A DNA stretch of 7,959 nt from Saprospiraceae bacterium (GTDB lineage Bacteria > Bacteroidota > Bacteroidia > Chitinophagales > Saprospiraceae): positions 1 through 7,959 of the forward strand of contig JADZFI010000490.1 in assembly GCA_020850025.1 (NCBI GenBank). Reading direction: 5' to 3'. The first letter of the stretch is position 1; each line of letters opens with the position of its first letter. Of the stretch, positions 1-5,073 are shown in pieces. Below the pieces are notes generated by a model. That model worked only from the letters and a program-made list of their open reading frames with translations, ran no database searches and had not been told where the DNA came from. Made by a program: the position numbers and the translations under genes.

Positions 1-5
1 AACTT

Positions 6-36
6 ACCACTCATGCCCCCAATTTAACCATTCATG
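6..36 (+). promoter_or_regulatory. Putative LytTR operator 1 (direct repeat pair)
   Basis: Two direct repeats, ACCACTCATG (6-15) and ACCATTCATG (27-36), differ at one base; their starts are 21 bp apart, two helical turns, so both face the same side of the DNA. Both continue as CCC. LytTR-domain regulators are known to bind direct repeats of about 9-10 bp with this kind of centre spacing (AgrA, for example). The same pair with the same spacing stands before the LytTR regulator gene at 2696-2726. That the regulator encoded here binds it is inference. Confidence 0.6.
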
Positions 37-69
37 CCCATCCACCTGGCGCTACTCACCTAAGGCCTG

Positions 70-77
70 CACTTTTG
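70..77 (+). promoter_or_regulatory. Candidate -7 promoter element, CAnnTTTG
   Basis: CACTTTTG resembles the Bacteroidota -7 consensus TAnnTTTG, with C for the first T. It sits inside CCTGCACTTTTGTG (66-79), which matches 12 of 14 bases of the segment at 2756-2769, at the same distance from the operator. No TTTG -33 element is visible in front, which fits an activator-dependent promoter. If correct, transcription would start near position 84 and give a short A-rich leader to the gene at 108. Confidence 0.45.
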
Positions 78-107
78 TGTCATCGTTTAAGTTAAAACAA
101 CAAAAAC

Positions 108-530
108 ATGAAAGGCACCCTTCTCATTACCCGTATTTTTCTGCTGTTGCTGGCCCTGGCCACGCTTCAAATTGCCGTTCAGGCCATTATGGATCCACAA
201 GCCATTTTTGATAATGTGCAGGTACAACTGGGCAATATCACCGCGCGCAATTCCGTGCGTGCCCTGTATGGCGGCGTGAACCTGATCTTCGGATTGTTCT
301 GGCTGTACACCGCGTTCAGGCATCAAACCATGGGCCTGATCCTGGCTCTGCTGTACACCGGCGGTTTTGCCCTCGGGCGCATCCTGAGTGTGATCATGGA
401 CGGTATGCCCGGCGAATTTGCCATGCAATGGCTGGTCACGGAGTCGTTCTTCGCCATTCTGGCTGCTGTATTGCTCTACCGCAACGAACGGGCCAACAGC
501 ATGAAGCAATCAGCGTCCATCGCAGCTTGA
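108..530 (+). CDS. Small four-helix membrane protein, DUF4345-like
   Basis: A 140-residue protein of unknown function with four likely membrane segments at about residues 5-27, 52-70, 74-97 and 105-125. The motifs NSVRALYGG (48-56), GGFALGR (85-91) and a following MDG resemble the DUF4345 family, small integral membrane proteins without an assigned activity; this match is from memory of the pattern and is not certain. The ATG at 108 follows an A-rich stretch typical of Bacteroidota leaders and has no Shine-Dalgarno sequence. It is the first gene after the operator at 6-36 and lies 26 bp before kinase 1, so it is probably cotranscribed with the kinase and could be a membrane partner or target of the signalling system. 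The short polar C-terminal tail (about 126-140) is probably outside the membrane. Confidence 0.7.
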   Translation: MKGTLLITRIFLLLLALATLQIAVQAIMDPQAIFDNVQVQLGNITARNSVRALYGGVNLIFGLFWLYTAFRHQTMGLILALLYTGGFALGRILSVIMDGMPGEFAMQWLVTESFFAILAAVLLYRNERANSMKQSASIAA

Positions 531-543
531 TCAGCATTCCCTG

Positions 544-551
544 TATCTTTG
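544..551 (+). promoter_or_regulatory. Candidate internal promoter, TAnnTTTG
   Basis: TATCTTTG matches the Bacteroidota -7 consensus TAnnTTTG at every defined base and ends five bases before the ATG at 557, so a transcript from it would be leaderless or nearly so. The nearest TTG upstream (527-529) leaves only about 14 bp, shorter than the usual spacing to a -33 element, so this could be chance. Confidence 0.3.
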
Positions 552-556
552 TCTGT

Positions 557-1567
557 ATGAGTGCTCACTCCCTCAACGATCGGTATTTGCGACTGATAGG
601 CATTCCCCTGGCGGTTTTTGCCCTGTTGATGTCGCAAATGCCGATCTCTTTTCCAGGCAGGTACGACCTGCTTTGGAAGTATTTTGTGCTGAGCGTACTC
701 TACACCTGGTTGCTCTGGGAGGGCGCCAGATGGATGCTTATACGCATCAGGGAAAAAAATCCAGGTCTGGAACAAACCTCCCGCCGCATCCTCATCATGC
801 TGGCATTGTTCACGGTGGAAGTAGCTGTTGTTCAGGCATTGGTTACCGGTTTAACCGTTTACCTGCATCTGGAGTCGCCTTCCTGGATTTCGGCCGAACG
901 TACCTGGCTGGTTAATTCGGCTTTCTCGCTCTTTTTTGTGGCGCTGGTGGCCGGAATTTACGAGGCCCAATACTTTTTCAGTCAGTACCGACTTGCGCTG
1001 CAAAAAGCCGAGCATTTGAAAACCCGGCAAACCCAGCAAAAGCTGGACGCGCTCAAAAGTCGGGTGAATCCGCATTTTTTGTTCAACGCGCTCACCACTT
1101 TATCTGCCCTGATTGGAGAGGACGCCGCCCGTGCGGAGCAATTTGTGGATGAACTGTCCAGGGTGTACCGTTACCTGTTGCGCGCCGGACGGCAATCGGA
1201 AGCCACCCTGGCAGAAGAGCTTCAATTTGTGGAATCTTATGCCTTTTTGCTCAAAAATCGCTTTTCAGAGCAGGCGTTTTCCCTGAAAACCCCTTCGCCT
1301 CCTCATCCGGGCATGTTGCTGCCGGCGCTTACCCTGCAAAATGCGGTTGACTACCTGGTGCGTACCCAGCATACACCGCTGCACATCGCGCTTCTGCTTC
1401 AGGATCAACGTTTGGTAGTGCAATGCCCGAACCACCCCAAAGTGCGCCCGGTGGAGGTAGTGGATCTCGACTGGCGGCAGTTGAGTGCGCAGGGGGTTAC
1501 CCGGAATCAGGATGATCGGTTGCTATACCTAAACATTCCCCTTCATTTGCCAAACCAGCCGGTATGA
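557..1567 (+). CDS. LytS-type membrane histidine kinase with degenerate ATP-binding domain (probable pseudokinase)
   Basis: A 336-residue protein. Four likely membrane segments (about 11-29, 42-63, 78-104 and 117-140) are followed by a short coiled linker (about 145-168) and a His_kinase (LytS/YehU) dimerisation region. VNPHFLFN (170-177) carries the acceptor His173, and VDELSRVYRYLLR (197-209) is well kept. The ATPase part is not. Where kinase 2 has LPALALQ followed by an N-box ENAVKHN, this protein has LPALTLQ followed by NAVDYLVRTQ, and the G-box GLDNL is replaced by DLDWR. It therefore probably cannot bind ATP and may act as a sensor or phospho-acceptor in a heterodimer with the next gene product, or the gene may be decaying. 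There is no stop or frameshift. The frame is open from 428, but those codons overlap the preceding gene and encode no family features; the ATG at 557 directly precedes the first membrane helix. Transcription probably continues into kinase 2. Confidence 0.85.
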   Translation: MSAHSLNDRYLRLIGIPLAVFALLMSQMPISFPGRYDLLWKYFVLSVLYTWLLWEGARWMLIRIREKNPGLEQTSRRILIMLALFTVEVAVVQALVTGLTVYLHLESPSWISAERTWLVNSAFSLFFVALVAGIYEAQYFFSQYRLALQKAEHLKTRQTQQKLDALKSRVNPHFLFNALTTLSALIGEDAARAEQFVDELSRVYRYLLRAGRQSEATLAEELQFVESYAFLLKNRFSEQAFSLKTPSPPHPGMLLPALTLQNAVDYLVRTQHTPLHIALLLQDQRLVVQCPNHPKVRPVEVVDLDWRQLSAQGVTRNQDDRLLYLNIPLHLPNQPV

Positions 1568-1575
1568 AATATACT

Positions 1576-1611
1576 GTGATTAGAGTGATTTTAATGATTT
1601 GAGTGATACAA
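1576..1611 (+). repeat. 9-bp tandem repeat before kinase 2
   Basis: Four degenerate 9-bp units run head to tail: GTGATTAGA, GTGATTTTA, ATGATTTGA and GTGATACAA. They occupy most of the gap between the two kinase genes and end 15 bp before the ATG at 1627. A GTG inside the array (1603) is in frame with the kinase and would be an artificial start. The role is unknown; the region could act on translation or mRNA stability between the two kinase genes. Confidence 0.6.
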
Positions 1612-1626
1612 GTACTTGATTTTAGA

Positions 1627-2694
1627 ATGACTAAAAATCATCTTCGTTCAAAACCACGTTGGGTTGGCTATATCCTCCGAAATTATTGGGTGGAGCTGAT
1701 TACGGTTCCTCCGGCGGTGGTGGTAGCCTGCTATTGGCTGTATGGGGAGCACTATTTCAGCTCGGCCCCTCAATTCCTGAAGCTGACCCTGCCATGGCTG
1801 GTGATCTCCATTGTTTCTCCCATGTGCTGTCACTGGGTACGCAATACCACCCTGAGGCGCTTCGATCGACTGGAAGACTGGCCCAAACGAGTGTTTTGGA
1901 GCCTGACAGGGTATATGTTCTTTACCATAGGCTTTGCCAAAGCCACTTACTTTTTCATTTCCAGTACGAACTATGGCGGCCTGATGCCCGCCCTGGATCA
2001 TTTTTACGGACTTCTGCTGATCAGCAGCATGCTGGTGCTCATCATTACCATCATGTACGAAGGCATTACCTACTTTGAAAAATGGAAAAATGCCCTCACA
2101 GAAGCCGAACAACTGGAAAAATTAAGCCTTGAAACCCAATTCCAAAGTCTGCAAAGTCAGCTCAACCCGCATTTTTTGTTCAACAGCTTCAATGTACTGT
2201 CGTCCCTGATAGCAGAAAACCCGCGCCGCGCAGAAGATTTTGTGGATGAGCTGTCGAATGTGTACCGCTATTTGTTGCGATCCAATGAACAGGAACTGAT
2301 CACTGTGAAGGAAGAACTGCGGTTTATCCGATCTTTTTTTCATTTGCTGCAAACCAGACACGACAAAGGCATTACCCTCGACATTAAGGTAGATCCGGCT
2401 TTGGAGCATCAAAAACTTCCGGCACTTGCCCTGCAAATACTGCTGGAAAATGCCGTCAAACACAATGAAATCAGTCCGGAGAAGCCGCTTCAGGTGGTCA
2501 TCATTGGTCAGGCACAGGCAGACAACCGCCTGCTGGTGCGCAACAACCTGCAACAAAAAGCTACCCGGTCAATTTCCAACCGGGTGGGCCTCGACAACCT
2601 GAAACAACGGTACGATCTGCTCGGCCTGAAAGGATTCGAGGTGCAAAACGACGGGTGCTTTTTTACTGTGTATCTGCCCTTGTTGCCCGGATAG
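1627..2694 (+). CDS. LytS-type sensor histidine kinase, membrane-bound
   Basis: A 355-residue LytS/YehU-type kinase that should autophosphorylate and pass phosphate to the LytTR regulator encoded next. Four likely membrane segments (about 22-40, 51-71, 89-112 and 127-150) precede a coiled linker (about 153-177) and the His_kinase region with LNPHFLFN (179-186; acceptor His182) and VDELSNVYRYLLR (206-218). The HATPase domain has LPALALQILLENAVKHN (264-280; N-box E275, N276, N280) and RVGLDNLKQRY (319-329) in the G-box position. The first glycine usual in that box is Arg319; I believe this position varies in Bacteroidota homologues. A GTG at 1603 would add eight residues, but it lies within a 9-bp tandem repeat, so I prefer the ATG at 1627. 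It is clearly paralogous to kinase 1 (shared NPHFLFN, VDELSxVYRYLLR and RAExFVDEL blocks), which suggests a tandem duplication. The stop codon lies one base before the operator at 2696. Confidence 0.9.
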   Translation: MTKNHLRSKPRWVGYILRNYWVELITVPPAVVVACYWLYGEHYFSSAPQFLKLTLPWLVISIVSPMCCHWVRNTTLRRFDRLEDWPKRVFWSLTGYMFFTIGFAKATYFFISSTNYGGLMPALDHFYGLLLISSMLVLIITIMYEGITYFEKWKNALTEAEQLEKLSLETQFQSLQSQLNPHFLFNSFNVLSSLIAENPRRAEDFVDELSNVYRYLLRSNEQELITVKEELRFIRSFFHLLQTRHDKGITLDIKVDPALEHQKLPALALQILLENAVKHNEISPEKPLQVVIIGQAQADNRLLVRNNLQQKATRSISNRVGLDNLKQRYDLLGLKGFEVQNDGCFFTVYLPLLPG

Positions 2695-2714
2695 CACCAT
2701 TCATGTTGCCCGGA
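2681..2714 (+). repeat. 11-bp direct repeat flanking the first operator half-site
   Basis: TGTTGCCCGGA occurs exactly at 2681-2691 and again at 2704-2714. The first copy lies in the last codons of kinase 2, the second overlaps the end of the first operator half-site and its spacer. The second copy also forms an imperfect palindrome, GTTGCCCGGACAAC (2705-2718), between the operator half-sites. No run of T follows, so a terminator is unlikely. The duplication may simply reflect a slippage event. Confidence 0.4.
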
Positions 2715-2726
2715 CAACGATTCATG
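2696..2726 (+). promoter_or_regulatory. Putative LytTR operator 2 (direct repeat pair)
   Basis: ACCATTCATG (2696-2705) and ACGATTCATG (2717-2726) are direct repeats differing at one base, again with starts 21 bp apart. They match the pair at 6-36 and lie 104 bp before the response regulator start, just downstream of the kinase 2 stop codon. Placement in front of the LytTR gene suggests autoregulation. Binding is inferred from the repeat geometry and from the LytTR domain, not shown. Confidence 0.65.
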
Positions 2727-2759
2727 ACAGATTGCAGGAATACTTTTTTGAAAGCCCTG

Positions 2760-2767
2760 CAACTTTG
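2760..2767 (+). promoter_or_regulatory. Candidate -7 promoter element of the response regulator gene
   Basis: CAACTTTG fits CAnnTTTG, close to the Bacteroidota TAnnTTTG. It sits in CCTGCAACTTTGTG (2756-2769), which starts 39 bp after the start of the second operator repeat, exactly as its counterpart does at 66-79. A start site near 2774 would give a leader of about 57 nt containing the heptamer repeats. This would let the regulator gene be transcribed separately from the kinases. Confidence 0.45.
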
Positions 2768-2787
2768 TGGGGAAGAAAGGAGGTTAA

Positions 2788-2829
2788 ATGTCCAATGTCC
2801 AATGTCCAACGTCCAACAGTCCAACATCC
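2788..2829 (+). repeat. Heptamer tandem repeat in the response regulator leader
   Basis: Three perfect ATGTCCA units (2788-2808) are followed by drifting units ACGTCCA, ACAGTCCA and ACATCC, ending two bases before the ATG at 2831. The repeat contains ATG triplets at 2788 (in another frame) and 2795 (in frame with the regulator), which can mislead start prediction. Copy-number change by slippage would alter the leader length and frame. The function is unknown. Confidence 0.6.
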
Positions 2830-2830
2830 T

Positions 2831-3628
2831 ATGAACGTATTACTGGTTGAAGATGAACCCCTGGCGGTAAAAAAGCTGGAGCGACTGCTCTCGGAGGTGG
2901 CCTTTGATGTGAAGGTAACAGGCGTTACCGGGAGCATCCGGGCTACCGTGGAATGGCTGGAGTCTAACCCTGTCCCTGATCTGATCTTTCTCGATATTGA
3001 GCTGTCAGACGGGCAGAGCTTTGAGATTTTTCAGCGCACCCGGGTAAATTGTCCGGTCATTTTCGTCACCTCCTACGATGAATTTGCCCTTCAGGCATTC
3101 AAGGTGAACAGCGTGGATTACCTGCTAAAGCCGGTGCAAAAGGAGGATCTGGCCAATGCCATTGCCAAATTCCGCGACCTTAAAACGCATTACACACGCA
3201 CGGCAAATCCTGTTTCCAGCAATATCGAACAGCTTTTATTGTCGTTGGTGCACCAAAACCCGGCCAGTGCAGAGGCCGACAAAAAGGAGTACCGAAAGCG
3301 ATTTTTGGTGAAACACCTGCAAAAAATGATATCGGTCGAGGTGTCAGACATTGCCTATTTCTGGTCGGAAGGGCGAGTGAATTTCTTTAAAACCCGTGCC
3401 GGGCAAAAGCATCTGGTGGAATACACCATGGAAGAGCTGGAATCCATGCTAGACCCCGCCGATTGGTTCCGGGTGAGCCGTCAATTCATCGTAAGTGTTC
3501 CTTCTGTGGCGGAAATTCATCCCTATTTCAACAACCGGCTCAAGCTTCACCTCCTGCCCAAAGAACCTGAGGAAGTAACGGTAAGCCGCGATCGAGTGGC
3601 GGATTTTAAAGTCTGGATGGGGAAGTAA
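2831..3628 (+). CDS. LytTR-family response regulator (receiver plus LytTR DNA-binding domain)
   Basis: A 265-residue cytoplasmic transcription regulator. The receiver domain (1-115) has the acidic pair Glu7/Asp8, phospho-acceptor Asp55 in LIFLDIE, Thr80 in FVTSYDE and Lys100 in DYLLKP, so all residues needed for phosphorylation are present. A linker (about 116-155) leads to a LytTR domain (about 156-262) with typical features: RFLVK, the IAYFWSEGRVNFF block, the EELESML segment, and WFRVSRQFIVS. It is the expected partner of the kinases upstream. The frame is open 33 codons further upstream, but those codons translate the heptamer repeat; the ATG at 2831 starts directly with the receiver's first strand (MNVLLVEDE). 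Operator 2 and the promoter-like element in front suggest autoregulation. The stop codon is only 6 bp from the stop of the convergent HlyD gene, with no terminator hairpin visible, so the two transcripts probably overlap. Confidence 0.93.
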   Translation: MNVLLVEDEPLAVKKLERLLSEVAFDVKVTGVTGSIRATVEWLESNPVPDLIFLDIELSDGQSFEIFQRTRVNCPVIFVTSYDEFALQAFKVNSVDYLLKPVQKEDLANAIAKFRDLKTHYTRTANPVSSNIEQLLLSLVHQNPASAEADKKEYRKRFLVKHLQKMISVEVSDIAYFWSEGRVNFFKTRAGQKHLVEYTMEELESMLDPADWFRVSRQFIVSVPSVAEIHPYFNNRLKLHLLPKEPEEVTVSRDRVADFKVWMGK

Positions 3629-3634
3629 TTCGCC

Positions 3635-4900
3635 TCACATCAAGAGTTTGCGAATGCCGTAGAACAACCGCTCCAAAAGCCTCAGGTCCTGCGTCACTAC
3701 TTCGGCTGTGCCGGCCATTTCCGATTTGCAGTAAAAAGGCTGCTGATAACTGCTCACCAAGCCCTTGGGCAGAGCCACCGTGAGCCGGTAGTTGCGGATG
3801 TTTTCAGAAGGCGCCATGGCCACCACCTGCCCCTCCAAGGTCCCGAATTCCTGATAAGGGTAGTCGTCCATTTTCAATACCACTTTTTGTCCTACGGCTG
3901 CCTTACCCAGGCCTCGAACCGGAATTTCCACTCTGGCCAGGAAATGGCGCTGCTCTGGCAAAACAGAGAACAAGGCATCGTTGGCGGAAACATGCTGCTG
4001 TTCGGCCAGCGTTTTCAACCAAACCAGTTTTCCATCGGAAGGGGCGGTCAGCAAATGGCGCTGCTTCCATTCCTGCAAGCTTTTGTCCATGAGCTGAACC
4101 GTCTGGGCAATTTGGTTCAGGTAATCCCTCTTTCTGGATTCGAATTCAAACAATATGGCGTGGTATTCCGACTCCAGTTGGGTAATACTAAGCTGGTTTT
4201 TCAGGGTGTATTCCTCCATGCCGGCGTGTTCGCGCTGTTTTTCCAGGTATTCGTTTTCTTTTTTCAGAAACTCCGACTTGCTGTAAAGCCCTTCATTCAG
4301 CAGTATTTGGTCGGTCTGGTAGGCGGTTGATACGTTGTGGAAAGCAGCTTCATTCAGGGCCTTGCGGCGGGCATTCACGGCCAACATTTTTCGTTGGGCG
4401 TTTAGTTGCTGTTGTATGCCGGCCAGTTTCTGGTCGTAATAGGAGTCGGTGATCAGCCAGCGGTACATGCGGTAGCTTTGTTGCAGATCTGCTATCTGGG
4501 TTTGAAAATCACCGCCAGGCATGGAATCGGCCGGGAAAATGATCTCCCTTTCCGGATTTTGCACAAACTGTCGGCCCTGAGCCAGCAGGCGTTCCATCTG
4601 GCGGGTTTGTTCCAGACCGCTCAGGTTTTCCATTTCTGCCAGCACATCTCCTTTTTTCACCATGGCGCCATCCGGAACCAGGAGGTGCATCAAGCGTCCG
4701 TTGTATTTGGCTACCACCTGAATGGTGGGAGCATCAGGCGTTACCACCGCCGATCCTTTGAGGATCTCCGGGTAGCGGATAAACCAGGCGCCTGCCAGGA
4801 AAAGGCACAGGATAAAGGTCATGACCGTAGCGCCCATGCGCACAATCCAACGGGGGCTTTCATTGAGGATGTCGAGGATGTCGTCTGAATGTGGGATCAT
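3635..4900 (-). CDS. HlyD-family periplasmic adaptor (membrane fusion protein)
   Basis: A 421-residue adaptor that would link the ABC exporter encoded upstream to an outer-membrane channel. A short cytoplasmic tail (1-20) precedes one membrane anchor (about 23-43), followed by a split lipoyl/barrel-sandwich domain: first half about 60-92 (AKYNGRLMHLLVPDGAMVKKGDVL), second half about 283-312 (LTAPSDGKLVWLK). Between them lies a long helical hairpin (about 93-282) rich in Gln, Glu, Lys and Leu, which is the coiled coil that meets the channel. A beta-barrel part (about 318-405) and a basic C-terminus follow. The frame remains open to 5032, but the extra 44 codons are low-complexity translation of 9-bp repeats; the ATG at 4900 starts a normal N-terminus. 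The gene follows the exporter after a 173-bp repeat-rich linker. The length is typical for the family. Confidence 0.9.
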   Translation of the reverse strand: MIPHSDDILDILNESPRWIVRMGATVMTFILCLFLAGAWFIRYPEILKGSAVVTPDAPTIQVVAKYNGRLMHLLVPDGAMVKKGDVLAEMENLSGLEQTRQMERLLAQGRQFVQNPEREIIFPADSMPGGDFQTQIADLQQSYRMYRWLITDSYYDQKLAGIQQQLNAQRKMLAVNARRKALNEAAFHNVSTAYQTDQILLNEGLYSKSEFLKKENEYLEKQREHAGMEEYTLKNQLSITQLESEYHAILFEFESRKRDYLNQIAQTVQLMDKSLQEWKQRHLLTAPSDGKLVWLKTLAEQQHVSANDALFSVLPEQRHFLARVEIPVRGLGKAAVGQKVVLKMDDYPYQEFGTLEGQVVAMAPSENIRNYRLTVALPKGLVSSYQQPFYCKSEMAGTAEVVTQDLRLLERLFYGIRKLLM

Positions 4901-4910
4901 GATGGAGGGG

Positions 4911-5022
4911 GTTAGAATGGTTAGAAGGGTTTGAGGGGTTAGAATGGTTAGAAGGGTTTGAATGGTTTGAAGGGTTTGATGTACCGGCGGGTTTAGCCGC
5001 CGATGTTTGAAGGGTTTGAGGG
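4911..5022 (-). repeat. 9-bp tandem repeat array in the HlyD leader
   Basis: On the + strand, seven 9-bp units of GTTAGAATG, GTTAGAAGG and GTTTGAxxG type run without a gap from 4911 to 4973, with a decayed eighth unit to 4982. After a GC-rich stem-loop (4985-5002) two further units follow (5005-5022). Units 1-3 and 4-6 form a 27-bp higher-order duplication differing at two bases. On the transcribed strand the units read CAAACCCTT or CTAACCATT. Because the period is a multiple of three and lacks stops in two frames, it translates as spurious Asn-Pro-Ser/His or Leu-Thr-rich peptide. It ends 10 bp before the HlyD ATG. Confidence 0.7.
4985..5002 (-). other. GC-rich stem-loop in the exporter-adaptor linker
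   Basis: CGGCGG (4985-4990) and CCGCCG (4997-5002) pair perfectly around a six-base loop. The hairpin interrupts the 9-bp repeat array, 71 bp downstream of the exporter stop. No T-run follows on the minus strand, so it is not a standard intrinsic terminator; it could be an mRNA processing or stabilising element that tunes adaptor versus exporter levels, or part of an inserted repeat. Confidence 0.45.
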
Positions 5023-5038
5023 GCGGCGGCATAGTGAA

Positions 5039-5062
5039 TCACTCTGTGCCTCTGTGTCTCTG
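5039..5062 (-). repeat. 8-bp tandem repeat just after the exporter stop codon
   Basis: On the transcribed strand three 8-bp units run head to tail: CAGAGACA, CAGAGGCA and CAGAGTGA, preceded by ACCG. They lie 11 bp downstream of the exporter stop. I have the impression that CAGAGACACAGAGG-type repeats are common between genes in many environmental bacteria, but I cannot verify that here. The function is unknown. Confidence 0.5.
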
Positions 5063-5073
5063 CGGTAAAAAAC

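Noticed and set aside
428..556. 5' extension of kinase 1 by 43 codons
   Set aside because: It overlaps the preceding gene in another frame and adds a Cys/His/Arg-rich stretch unlike LytS N-termini; the ATG at 557 directly precedes the first membrane helix.
1648..2112. Minus-strand frame opposite kinase 2 (and 2122-2556)
   Set aside because: Antisense to a well-supported kinase; no motifs.
2705..2718. GTTGCCCGGACAAC as an intrinsic terminator of kinase 2
   Set aside because: The stem is imperfect with almost no loop and is not followed by a T-run; it lies within the operator.
3629..3634. Bidirectional terminator between the convergent regulator and HlyD genes
   Set aside because: Only 6 bp separate the stop codons and no hairpin with flanking T/A runs could be found.
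4860..5042. Small protein with an Asn-Pro-Ser/His repeat on the minus strand
   Set aside because: It is a translation of the 9-bp tandem repeat, which lacks stops in more than one frame; its 3' end overlaps the HlyD gene and it has no other coding features.
1576..5062. CRISPR array among the repeats
   Set aside because: The units are 7-9 bp, directly adjacent and degenerate; there are no spacers and no cas genes.
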